Positions 7,888-15,533 of a stretch of DNA of 64,000 nucleotides are shown piece after piece. Origin of the DNA: F23-B02 sp963650165 (lineage in GTDB: Bacteria; Bacillota; Clostridia; Oscillospirales; Oscillospiraceae). The position numbers and the translations under genes are program-made. The stretch is from NCBI GenBank assembly GCA_963650165.1, contig CAVJKX010000004.1:62001-126000 (forward strand), written 5' to 3'. The notes under the pieces were generated by a model. That model searched no databases. It saw only the letters and a list, made by a program, of their open reading frames with translations, and was not told where the DNA came from. How positions within the stretch are numbered: the first letter of the stretch is position 1; the number at the start of each line of letters is the position of its first letter.

Positions 7888-8610
7888 TTACAAAACCTTT
7901 GCCAAAAACGAGCGCAGACGCTCGCACTTGGGTGCGCCGAATATCTCGTCGGGCGTACCCTCTTCGGCGATAACTCCGCCGTCAAGAAACAGTACGCGGT
8001 TTGATACCTCGCGCGCAAAGCCCATCTCGTGGGTAACGACGACCATCGTCATGCCGCTCACCGCAAGCTCCTTCATAACGTCGAGCACCTCGCCGACCAT
8101 TTCGGGGTCAAGCGCCGAGGTGGGCTCGTCAAAGAGCATGACGTCCGGCTCCATGCACAGGGCGCGCACTATCGCAACGCGCTGCTTCTGGCCTCCGGAG
8201 AGCTGATTGGGCCATGCGTCGGCGCGGTCGGCAAGCCCTATGCGCGCCAGCAGCTCCATGGCCTTTTTCTCGGCCTGCTCCTTCGTTGCCTTTTTGAGCA
8301 TTATCGGGGCGCAGGTGAGATTGTCAAGCACCGTCATGTGCGGGAAGAGGTTGAACTGCTGGAACACCATGCCCATCTTCTGACGGTGCTTGTTGAGAGC
8401 GATGCTTTTATCCGTGAGCTCGCAGCCTTCGAAGAGAATGCTGCCGGAGCTCGGCTTTTCAAGAAGATTGAGGCAGCGCAGAAACGTCGATTTGCCGGAG
8501 CCGGACGGGCCTATGATGCATATGACGTCGCCCTTTTCTATCTCGAGGTTTATGCCGTTTAAAACCTGCATGCCGTTAAAGGACTTGCACAGATCAGTGA
8601 CGCGTATCAT
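7888..8610 (-). CDS. Amino-acid ABC transporter ATPase
   Basis: The 240-residue protein is a polar-amino-acid-type ABC ATPase (GlnQ/ArtP-like). Walker A is GPSGSGKST at residues 34-42, the signature is LSGGQKQR and Walker B with the switch is LFDEPTSALDPE. It powers the permease encoded immediately upstream and overlaps that gene by 17 bp. Its position between argH and argF suggests uptake of arginine, ornithine, citrulline or a related basic amino acid. This is inference from context, since the ATPase does not determine specificity. Confidence 0.95.
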   Translation of the reverse strand: MIRVTDLCKSFNGMQVLNGINLEIEKGDVICIIGPSGSGKSTFLRCLNLLEKPSSGSILFEGCELTDKSIALNKHRQKMGMVFQQFNLFPHMTVLDNLTCAPIMLKKATKEQAEKKAMELLARIGLADRADAWPNQLSGGQKQRVAIVRALCMEPDVMLFDEPTSALDPEMVGEVLDVMKELAVSGMTMVVVTHEMGFAREVSNRVLFLDGGVIAEEGTPDEIFGAPKCERLRSFLAKVL

Positions 8611-9292
8611 TCTTCGACAGCCTCCTTTCGACCCTGCCCAGAAGCTTCGAGAGAAGCAGGACGAGCAGGAAATAGGTGAGCGCTACGATCAGCAGGGGAT
8701 TTACCGCGTCATAGGTGTTGTTCCTGACGAGGTTTCCCGCACGCGTGAGGTCGACGACCGCAACATAGCCGGCAACGGCGGTCTCCTTGAGCAGAGCTAT
8801 GAGCTCGTTGCCGATGGCGGGCAGGATATAGCGTATTGCCTGGGGAAAGATAATCTTGCGCGTTGCCTGAAGCCTCGACATGCCGAGGCTCCGTCCGGCC
8901 TCCATCTGACCGACGTCAACAGCGTTTATGCCGCTTCGTATGAGCTCGGCCATATATGCGCCGGAGTTGATGCCGAAGGTCAGGATGCCGACGGTGATGC
9001 CGTCAGCCTTCGTGAGGATGATGAAAAAGAAGATAAGCAGCAGAACGACGACGGGAACGCCGCGGATAACCGTGACGTAAACGTCGCACAGCCATGCCAG
9101 GGGCTTGAGCGCCCCGACATCCTCAGAACAGTATTTGATCACCGCTATAAGCATGCCGATAACGACGCCTATGAGCAGTGCTCCGAGCGTGATGACGATG
9201 GTGTTGCCGAAGCCCTCGAGCATCAGCTTCCAATAGTTTGTATCGATAAATGTTTCGCGCAGCTTTGCAAGCCACTCGGTGAAGAAAAGCAT
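8594..9292 (-). CDS. Amino-acid ABC transporter permease
   Basis: This 232-residue inner-membrane protein has several membrane segments and the HisM/GlnP-type EAA loop (EAGRSLGMSRLQA) that contacts the ATPase. I chose the ATG at 9292 rather than an in-frame ATG at 9322 because GGAGG lies 7 bases before it. A GGGTCAGAAG hairpin separates it from the binding-protein gene, which may lower its expression relative to that protein. It overlaps the ATPase gene by 17 bp. Confidence 0.93.
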   Translation of the reverse strand: MLFFTEWLAKLRETFIDTNYWKLMLEGFGNTIVITLGALLIGVVIGMLIAVIKYCSEDVGALKPLAWLCDVYVTVIRGVPVVVLLLIFFFIILTKADGITVGILTFGINSGAYMAELIRSGINAVDVGQMEAGRSLGMSRLQATRKIIFPQAIRYILPAIGNELIALLKETAVAGYVAVVDLTRAGNLVRNNTYDAVNPLLIVALTYFLLVLLLSKLLGRVERRLSKNDTRH

Positions 9293-9345
9293 GTATACGC
9301 CTCCGCTTGCTGTAGTTTTCAAAGCGTGTTTATTTTACACGCTAA

Positions 9346-9370
9346 GGGTCAGAAGCCGTGCTTCTGACCC
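9346..9370. promoter_or_regulatory. Intercistronic hairpin between binding protein and permease
   Basis: A perfect 10-bp stem (GGGTCAGAAG/CTTCTGACCC) with a 5-base loop lies in the 104-bp gap. A second inverted repeat, AGCGTGT/ACACGCT, follows it on the minus strand. There is no T-run, so this is more likely an mRNA-processing or stabilising element than a full terminator. Confidence 0.5.
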
Positions 9371-9396
9371 CGTAAGCCTGTGTTTTGTATTTGGTT

Positions 9397-10206
9397 TTAC
9401 GAATTTGCGGGGGAGGTGTACGGTGCGTCATACTTCTCGAAGATGGAAGCGATCGTGCCGTCGGATACGAGCTCGGACAGAATGGAGTTTATCTCTTCGA
9501 CGAGATCCTCGCTGCCGAAGCTGAATGCAAATGCGTAGGGCTCGGTGGTCATTGCCTCGTCGAGAATGACGAGCTTGCTGCCGCCGGCCGCGTTGTAGAC
9601 CTTGACCATGTCGGCCGCCGTGAGGTCATCGATGACCCATGCATCGACCTTGCCGCTGGTGAGCGCGGTCTGCGCGTCGCTGTTGGCCGCAAAGGAGCTC
9701 ACGTCATAGCCGTTTTCCATGCAGAAGCTCTCAGCGGTGGTGCCGGTCTGAACGGAGATCTTCTTGCCCTCAAGGTCAGCCTTGCAGGTGATGTCGCTGC
9801 CCTCGGTGACTACGATGGCCTGCGCCGCGAGGCAGTAGGGATCGGTGAAGAGAACGTTCTTCTGGCGCTTCTCGGTGATCGAGATGCCGGACACGCCGAC
9901 GTCATACTTGCCGGCCTGAACGCCGGGGAGGACGGAGTCGAAGTCCATCTGGTTGATCTCGAGCTCGACGCCAAGCTTTTCGCAGATCAGATTGAGTATC
10001 TCGATCTCGATGCCGTCAACGCTGCCGTCATCGGAGAGAGACTCGAACGGGGGAAAGTCGGGGCTGGTGGCTATGGTGAGCTTGCCTGCCGCCTTGACCT
10101 TTTCAAGCGCCGACTCGCTGTCGCTGCTGCTGCCGTCGCTGCCGCAGCCTGCGAACAGGGCGCATATCATCAATACGGATAAGATAAGAGCAATTGTCTT
10201 TTTCAT
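9397..10206 (-). CDS. Amino-acid ABC transporter substrate-binding lipoprotein
   Basis: The 269-residue protein starts with a lipoprotein signal peptide (MKKTIALILSVLMICALFAGC, lipobox LFAGC) and continues as a family 3 (HisJ/GlnH-like) periplasmic-type binding domain. Recognisable elements are FPPFES near the start and ISITEKRQKNVLFTDPY in the middle. It would capture an amino acid outside the membrane and deliver it to the permease. The start at 10206 overlaps the argH stop as ATGA, so it is translationally coupled to argH. A basic amino acid or citrulline is the likely substrate from context only. Confidence 0.93.
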   Translation of the reverse strand: MKKTIALILSVLMICALFAGCGSDGSSSDSESALEKVKAAGKLTIATSPDFPPFESLSDDGSVDGIEIEILNLICEKLGVELEINQMDFDSVLPGVQAGKYDVGVSGISITEKRQKNVLFTDPYCLAAQAIVVTEGSDITCKADLEGKKISVQTGTTAESFCMENGYDVSSFAANSDAQTALTSGKVDAWVIDDLTAADMVKVYNAAGGSKLVILDEAMTTEPYAFAFSFGSEDLVEEINSILSELVSDGTIASIFEKYDAPYTSPANS

Positions 10207-11585
10207 GCTTCCGTGCATCCTTTCAAAACATTCTTCACATAGTTTATCTGCTCCCGAAGCTTTGCCGGACCGCCGTCGCTCGTGCGCCTTTTCACGCACT
10301 CGACGAGGTCTATGGCCCCGTACACGTCCTGATCGAACAGGTCGCTGTACTTTTTGTAGCTTTCAATGGGCAGCTCCTCAAGAACCGTTCCCGCCTTTAT
10401 GCAGTCGCCGACTATAGAGCCGACGATCTTATATGCGCTGCGGAAGGGGAGACCCTTTACGACGAGATAGTCCGCAAGGTCGGTCGCGTTTATGAAGCCC
10501 TTCTGCGCGGCCTTGAGCATCACGTCGGGCTTTGCGGTCATGGTCTTTATCATGCCGGTCATTACCGGCAGACACATCGAAACTGTGTCGCAGGCGTCGA
10601 ACACGCCCTCCTTGTCCTCCTGCATATCCTTGTTGTATGCCATCGGAAGGCCCTTGAGCACGGTCAGCATACCGATAAGGTCGCCGTAAACGCGTCCGGT
10701 TTTTCCGCGGATGAGCTCCGCCATGTCGGAGTTTTTCTTCTGCGGCATGATCGAGGAGCCGGTAGTGTAGGCGTCGGAGAGCTCGACAAAGCCGAACTCC
10801 CAGCTCGTCCAGAGTATGAGCTCCTCGGACAGACGCGACAGATGCATCATGAGTATCGACAGCGCGGCGAGAAGCTCGGCGCAGAAATCGCGGTCGGAAA
10901 CACCGTCGAGCGAGTTCATGCATATGCCGTCGAAGCCGAGAGCCTTTGCCTCGGAGCGCCTGTCGGTGGGATAGGTCGTTCCGGCGAGGGCGCAGCAGCC
11001 GATGGGACTCTGATTCATGCGCCTTCTGCAGTCGGAAAGCCTGTCAAGATCGCGCAGCAGCATCATGGCGTAGGCCATCAGATGATGCCCGAAGGTTATC
11101 GGCTGCGCTCTCTGCAGATGGGTGTAGCCCGGCATTATCGCGTCGCCGTATTCCTCGGCTCTGCCGCACAGAGCTTCGATGAGCGTTTTTATCTGCTGCG
11201 ATATGCCCTCGCACTGCCCGCGCAGGTACATTCTCAGGTCAAGCGCGACCTGGTCGTTCCTGCTGCGCGCCGTATGCAGCTTTTTTCCCGTGTCGCCGAG
11301 CCGCTCCGTGAGCACCTGCTCGACGAACATGTGTATATCCTCGCATGTGAGGTCAAATTGCAGCCTGCCGGAGTCAAGATCGTCCAGTATACCCTGAAGC
11401 CCGTCTATAAGCGCCTCGGCGTCATCGCTGCCTATTATGCCGGCAGCGCCGAGCATGGCGGCATGAGCCATGCTGCCGGTGATATCCTGTTTGTACATCC
11501 GGCAGTCAAAGGGGATGGACGAATTGAAATCGTCTGCCAGACTGTCGGTGCTGCCGTCCGTGCGTCCGGCCCAAAGCTTAGCCAT
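10203..11585 (-). CDS. argH: Argininosuccinate lyase
   Basis: ArgH cleaves argininosuccinate to arginine and fumarate, the last step of arginine synthesis. The 460-residue protein has the fumarase/aspartase superfamily signature GSSIMPQKKN and the family start MAKLWAGRTDG. It is of normal length. It follows argG by 47 bp and overlaps the ABC binding-protein gene by 4 bp. Confidence 0.97.
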   Translation of the reverse strand: MAKLWAGRTDGSTDSLADDFNSSIPFDCRMYKQDITGSMAHAAMLGAAGIIGSDDAEALIDGLQGILDDLDSGRLQFDLTCEDIHMFVEQVLTERLGDTGKKLHTARSRNDQVALDLRMYLRGQCEGISQQIKTLIEALCGRAEEYGDAIMPGYTHLQRAQPITFGHHLMAYAMMLLRDLDRLSDCRRRMNQSPIGCCALAGTTYPTDRRSEAKALGFDGICMNSLDGVSDRDFCAELLAALSILMMHLSRLSEELILWTSWEFGFVELSDAYTTGSSIMPQKKNSDMAELIRGKTGRVYGDLIGMLTVLKGLPMAYNKDMQEDKEGVFDACDTVSMCLPVMTGMIKTMTAKPDVMLKAAQKGFINATDLADYLVVKGLPFRSAYKIVGSIVGDCIKAGTVLEELPIESYKKYSDLFDQDVYGAIDLVECVKRRTSDGGPAKLREQINYVKNVLKGCTEA

Positions 11586-11632
11586 GCTCTGTCACTTCCT
11601 TGTTGTTTTCTGAGTTGTGCGCCGCAGGAGCA

Positions 11633-12853
11633 TCAGAGCTTGCCCTGCTCGCGGAGTGCCTCGACCTTGGTCGGCAGACCCCAGAGGTTAATGAAGCCTG
11701 CTGCCTGAGCCTGATCGTAGTCGCTCTCGCCGAAGGTGACGAGCTGCTCGCTGTACAGGGAGTAGGGGCTGGTGGTTCCGGCGGGGATGATGTTGCCCTT
11801 GTAGAGCTTGAGCTTTACAGAGCCCGTGACGTACTTGTTCGACTCGTTTGCAAAGGCGACGAGCGCATCGGTAAGAGCGGAGTACCACTTGCCGTTGTAT
11901 ATCTGATCTGCCATGACGACGGCGAGCTTTTTCTTCTCGTGCAGGGTGTCCTTGTCGACGGTCAGCATCTCGAGCTGCTCATGAGCAAAGTAGAGGATCG
12001 TGCCGCCCGGTGTTTCGTATACGCCGCGGTCCTTCATGCCGACAAGGCGGTTCTCGACGATGTCGATGATGCCGATGCCGTTTGCGCCGCCCAGGGCGTT
12101 GAGCTTTTCGATGATCTTGCTGGCCTTCATCTTCTCACCGTCGACCGCGACGGGAGCGCCCGCTTCAAAGTCGATGGTGACATAGGTGGGAGCGTCGGGA
12201 GCCTGCATCGGGGAAACGCCCATTTCAAGGAAGCCGGGCTTGTCGTAATCGGGCTCGTTTGCCGGATCCTCAAGGTCAAGACCCTCATGGCTCAGGTGCC
12301 ACAGGTTCTTATCCTTGGAGTAGTTGGTCTCGCGGCTGATCTTCAGAGGAACGTTGTGAGCCTCGGCGTAGTCGATCTCCTCGTCCCTGGACTTTATATC
12401 CCACTCACGCCACGGAGCGATGATCTTCATGTCGGGAGCAAAACGCTTGATGGCGAGCTCGAAACGGACCTGGTCGTTGCCCTTGCCGGTAGCGCCGTGT
12501 GCAATTGCGTCCGCGCCCTCGGCGATGGCGATCTCGGCCAGCTTCTTGCCGATAACGGGACGTGCAAATGCCGTACCGAGCAGGTAGGTCTCATACTTTG
12601 CGTCCATCTTCATTGCGGGGACGATGACGTCATCGACCATCTCGTCAACGAGATCGGCGACGATGAGCTTGCTTGCACCGGTCTTTATTGCCTTTTCCTC
12701 AAGACCCTCAAGCTCGTCGGCCTGACCGACGTTGCCGGCGACCGCAATAATTTCGGGATTGTTGTAGTTTTCCTTCAGCCAGGGGATGATGATGGAAGTA
12801 TCAAGACCGCCGGAATATGCCAATACGACTTTTTTTATATCCTGTTTATTCAT
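11633..12853 (-). CDS. argG: Argininosuccinate synthase
   Basis: ArgG joins citrulline and aspartate using ATP. The 406-residue protein has the N-type ATP pyrophosphatase P-loop AYSGGLDTS near its start, and GTAFARPVI and HGATGKGNDQVRFE further on. The ATG at 12853 is chosen over an upstream in-frame start because AAGGAGG lies about 10 bases before it and the protein then begins at the usual point. It is the first gene of the operon, downstream of a consensus promoter and two ARG-box-like sites. Confidence 0.97.
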   Translation of the reverse strand: MNKQDIKKVVLAYSGGLDTSIIIPWLKENYNNPEIIAVAGNVGQADELEGLEEKAIKTGASKLIVADLVDEMVDDVIVPAMKMDAKYETYLLGTAFARPVIGKKLAEIAIAEGADAIAHGATGKGNDQVRFELAIKRFAPDMKIIAPWREWDIKSRDEEIDYAEAHNVPLKISRETNYSKDKNLWHLSHEGLDLEDPANEPDYDKPGFLEMGVSPMQAPDAPTYVTIDFEAGAPVAVDGEKMKASKIIEKLNALGGANGIGIIDIVENRLVGMKDRGVYETPGGTILYFAHEQLEMLTVDKDTLHEKKKLAVVMADQIYNGKWYSALTDALVAFANESNKYVTGSVKLKLYKGNIIPAGTTSPYSLYSEQLVTFGESDYDQAQAAGFINLWGLPTKVEALREQGKL

Positions 12854-12869
12854 TGCACAAGTGCCTCCT

Positions 12870-12883
12870 TGAATATTTATGCA
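12870..12883. promoter_or_regulatory. ARG-box-like site (proximal)
   Basis: The minus-strand sequence TGCATAAATATTCA matches 12 or 13 of 14 positions of the ArgR/AhrC half-palindrome consensus (TGAATAATTATTCA type). It lies in the leader just downstream of the -10 element, a position suited to repression by arginine. Confidence 0.5.
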
Positions 12884-12886
12884 CTT

Positions 12887-12914
12887 ATTATACATCCGGA
12901 TGCATGAAAGTCAA
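12887..12914 (-). promoter_or_regulatory. Promoter of the arginine operon
   Basis: On the minus strand TTGACT (12909-12914) and TATAAT (12887-12892) are separated by 16 bp, about 35 bases upstream of the argG start. This is a strong sigma-A-type match. Confidence 0.75.
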
Positions 12915-12932
12915 GCTTTTTCCGCGTATATA

Positions 12933-12946
12933 TTCATAATTATTAA
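12933..12946. promoter_or_regulatory. ARG-box-like site (distal)
   Basis: TTAATAATTATGAA on the minus strand matches about 11 of 14 positions of the ArgR consensus. It lies about 20 bases upstream of the -35 element, so the two boxes bracket the promoter and could support looping by an ArgR hexamer. Confidence 0.35.
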
Positions 12947-13057
12947 ATCTGACATATCAGTGCCCGCTCCGCTGCCGCCGTTTGTAGAATACGCACATCA
13001 AATACCCCAAAGAGCTTTGAAAGTTTACAAAATGCGGTGGAAATACGGCGGAGAAGA

Positions 13058-13066
13058 TGGTATAAT
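13058..13066 (+). promoter_or_regulatory. Extended -10 promoter for the small lipoprotein
   Basis: TGG followed by TATAAT (13061-13066) is an extended -10 element with no good -35 at the usual distance. It lies 45 bases upstream of the lipoprotein start. Confidence 0.45.
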
Positions 13067-13110
13067 CATGCCGTAAATGCAAATCAGATAATGAATAAAG
13101 GAGCATAATT

Positions 13111-13428
13111 ATGAAAAAAACCGTCACGGCTGCGCTGCTGACCATGCTTATGATATTCAGTCTGTGCGCCTGCTCGGCGAATAAGACCGTTGTGCACATA
13201 ACGCTTGAAGACATGGACAGCCTGACCCTGACCGAGATCCCGGCCAACAGCGTGAACTTTTCCATATCCGATAATACGATAAACATCACAATAGAAAAGG
13301 ACGGAGACTACAGCTTCACCGTGGAGGATGAAGACGGTCAGGAGCATTCATTAACGCTGCGGTATCAGGACGGCGAGGCGTGCCTGCTTTACGATAACGA
13401 CATTAAGGCCAGCCTCACTGTCGACTGA
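13111..13428 (+). CDS. Small lipoprotein of unknown function
   Basis: The 105-residue product has a typical lipoprotein signal peptide with lipobox LCAC around residue 20. A short acidic, beta-rich domain follows that matches no family I know. It should be anchored to the outer face of the membrane. The start follows AAAGGAG at a good distance. The gene stands alone between the divergent arginine operon and a convergent block, with its own promoter and a shared terminator. Confidence 0.8.
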   Translation: MKKTVTAALLTMLMIFSLCACSANKTVVHITLEDMDSLTLTEIPANSVNFSISDNTINITIEKDGDYSFTVEDEDGQEHSLTLRYQDGEACLLYDNDIKASLTVD

Positions 13429-13451
13429 GCCGCGCACGGTATATAAAGATA

Positions 13452-13489
13452 AAAAACGGTGAAGATCGAAGCAGATCCTCACCGTTTTT
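13452..13489. terminator. Bidirectional rho-independent terminator
   Basis: AAAAACGGTGAAGATC (13452-13467) pairs with 13474-13489 with a single mismatch and a 6-base loop. A-rich and T-rich flanks lie on both sides. It ends the lipoprotein gene and the long minus-strand block whose last gene stops at 13493. Confidence 0.85.
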
Positions 13490-13492
13490 CGT

Positions 13493-14668
13493 TTAAAATG
13501 TAAGCTCGTCAACCGTTGGGATGAGCTTGATGAGCCCGTTCCTGTAAAAGTCGATAAGCTTCTCGCGGTCCGGCTCGTTGCGGCGTATGGTGCGGCGCAG
13601 CAGGCGCATGTAGCCGACGAGCTTTGCCTTGGTCTCGACCTCGCTTATCCTCTCTGCGTCCTCGGTGCCGAGATACATTGCCAGCGCTCTGTGCCAGAAC
13701 TCAAGAGATACCTCACGCGAAAAGCCGAGGAAGTCCTCGATCGCGGAGTGGTCGAGCTCAGAGAAGCCGACGTAGGCGTTGAACATGGAGCCGAGCTCAA
13801 AAATGGGATGCCCCATGCAGAGCGTGTCCATGTCGATGAGCAGCGCTTCTCCGTCGCGGACCATGATATTGTTGCTGTGGTAGTCGCCGTGCATCATCGT
13901 GTGACGCTCGGGAACGGCCTGCACCATGTCGTACAGCTTGCTGCCGAGCTCCGCGGGCAGATGCTCGCGGTCGAATGCCGCCCAGCCGAGTGCGACCTGC
14001 TTCATATCCGGCATTTCGCCGGGCTTAAGCTCGGTCGAATGTATCTGCTTGAGCATGTCCACATAGTATTTGAGCGGCTTTTCAAGATGCTTGGGGTCAT
14101 TTTTTATGAGCTCGGACAGGGAGGAGGCCTCCAGCAGCTCCATGACGGTGCCGTAGCTTTCGCCGATGCGCACGACGTCATAGGGGATCGCCGTGTTGAT
14201 GCCGAGCACAAGCGCCTTTCTTGCAAGCTCGCGCTCACGCTGTATCTCCGGCAGAGCGTCGGGATTGAAGTAGAGCTTTACGATCGTTTCAGCGTCATAG
14301 CGGTAAACAGCGCCGTTGGAGCCCTTGCCGATGAGCGCACAGCCGTCAACCGACAGGCGGCGGTAGGCCTTCTTGACCGTCATCATCTCGGTAAAGCCGG
14401 TCATGTCCAGAATTTCGTACACCTCGGGAGATACGTTTATCACGGCAAGCCCCGGCTCCTCCTTGCGCAGGCGCAGCAGTATGCGCAGCCCGGCGCTCGA
14501 TATGTACTCAAGCCCCTCCGCGTCTATGACGACGGAGGCCTCAGGCGCTGCCGCGCGTGCGGCGTTTACCTGCTCTTGCGCCTCGGCCGCGTTCGATGCG
14601 TCTATGCGGCCGTTGAGACAAACGGTCAGCACGCCGTTATTTATATGATATGTAAGCAGCTGATTCAT
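13493..14668 (-). CDS. STAS domain fused to an aminoglycoside-phosphotransferase-like kinase
   Basis: The 391-residue protein has two domains. Residues 1 to about 105 are a STAS (anti-anti-sigma) domain with the serine-bearing loop EYISSAGLRILL. Residues from about 110 form an APH/choline-kinase-type fold. A glycine-rich loop is at IGKGSNGAVYRYD, a lysine segment at IVKLYF, the catalytic loop HGDYHSNNIM at about residue 260, and the metal-binding DMDT. A STAS domain joined to a small-molecule kinase fold suggests that kinase activity is gated by partner switching, or that the kinase phosphorylates a partner. It starts 2 bases after the HD-hydrolase gene and is the last gene of its operon. The substrate is unknown. 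Confidence 0.85.
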   Translation of the reverse strand: MNQLLTYHINNGVLTVCLNGRIDASNAAEAQEQVNAARAAAPEASVVIDAEGLEYISSAGLRILLRLRKEEPGLAVINVSPEVYEILDMTGFTEMMTVKKAYRRLSVDGCALIGKGSNGAVYRYDAETIVKLYFNPDALPEIQRERELARKALVLGINTAIPYDVVRIGESYGTVMELLEASSLSELIKNDPKHLEKPLKYYVDMLKQIHSTELKPGEMPDMKQVALGWAAFDREHLPAELGSKLYDMVQAVPERHTMMHGDYHSNNIMVRDGEALLIDMDTLCMGHPIFELGSMFNAYVGFSELDHSAIEDFLGFSREVSLEFWHRALAMYLGTEDAERISEVETKAKLVGYMRLLRRTIRRNEPDREKLIDFYRNGLIKLIPTVDELTF

Positions 14669-14670
14669 CT

Positions 14671-15237
14671 TTATACCTCCGCAAAGATCATTTCTATAAG
14701 TACATTAAGTTCCTGCCATGCATGCGTGCCGTCAAGCTCCCGTATGCTCTCGGCAATGCTGCGGTAGTACCACGCCTGCTCGGCGGGGTCCTTCTGATTG
14801 AAGGCCAGCCATACGCCGTCGCCCTTCTCCTTCCAGACACGGTATATCGAGCGCATGTTCGCAAGCTTGTCGCCGAGGTAGAGTATCTTTACATCAAGAT
14901 CCTTTGTTTCGGCGAGTATGCGCAGAGACTCCGACTTCCGCGCCTTCCATGTGCTCTCGGCCGGGAGCGGACGCATTTTGTCCTCCGTCTCCGAGGCCAC
15001 GAGCTCGGCGACTCTTTTTCCGAAGCGCTCCTCGACCTCGCGCATGCTGACGCCGGCATCCTCCACAACGTCGTGAAGCACCGCCGCCGCGATAACGTTC
15101 TGATCGTCGGTCATCGTGCCGACGATCACCGCCGCCTCCATGGGGTGCAGGATGTACGGCGCCGAAGACTGCTTGCGGCGCATTCCGTCGTGAGCCTCCG
15201 CCGCAAAGATAATGGCTCTTGTCGCAAGCTCCGTCAT
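14671..15237 (-). CDS. SpoT/MESH1-like HD-domain hydrolase
   Basis: The 188-residue protein has the motifs of the (p)ppGpp-hydrolase HD domain of RelA/SpoT proteins: AHDGMRRKQSSAPYILHP, the HD pair in VLHDVVEDAG, and KILYLGDKLANMRS with the metal- or base-contacting Asp and Asn. There is no synthetase or TGS domain. It therefore resembles a small alarmone hydrolase, and another nucleotide substrate is possible. The start at 15237 overlaps the upstream STAS stop codon as ATGA, so it is translationally coupled to the partner-switching genes. This placement is unusual. Confidence 0.8.
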   Translation of the reverse strand: MTELATRAIIFAAEAHDGMRRKQSSAPYILHPMEAAVIVGTMTDDQNVIAAAVLHDVVEDAGVSMREVEERFGKRVAELVASETEDKMRPLPAESTWKARKSESLRILAETKDLDVKILYLGDKLANMRSIYRVWKEKGDGVWLAFNQKDPAEQAWYYRSIAESIRELDGTHAWQELNVLIEMIFAEV

Positions 15238-15533
15238 TCGATCACCAGTATATCGGCAAAGCCTGTCATATCCAGCACGTCCATCACCTCGGCGCACACG
15301 CCGGTGAGCTTCATCGTGCCGCCGGAGTGGTTCATCTTCTTCTGCGCAACGAGCAGCACGCGCAGTCCGGCCGAGGAGACGTAGCTCAGCTCCTTCAGGT
15401 CAAGGATAAGGGCGGTCACCTCAGACGGCAGCGAGTTTATCGCATTTTCAAGCTCCGGCGAGGTTATGGTGTCGAGCCTCCCTCCGATATGAAGGGTCAT
15501 GGTTTCGTTTTTCCGTTCGGGATCGATAGTCAT
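15234..15533 (-). CDS. STAS-domain anti-anti-sigma factor (RsbV/SpoIIAA-like)
   Basis: This 99-residue single STAS domain carries the phosphorylatable loop SYVSSAGLRVLL and the conserved tail region VLDMTGFADIL. Proteins of this kind bind and release an anti-sigma kinase depending on serine phosphorylation. The upstream gene encodes both a PP2C phosphatase and an RsbW-like kinase domain, which are the expected partners. It overlaps its neighbours on both sides as ATGA, so all three are made in fixed proportion. Confidence 0.93.
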   Translation of the reverse strand: MTIDPERKNETMTLHIGGRLDTITSPELENAINSLPSEVTALILDLKELSYVSSAGLRVLLVAQKKMNHSGGTMKLTGVCAEVMDVLDMTGFADILVIE

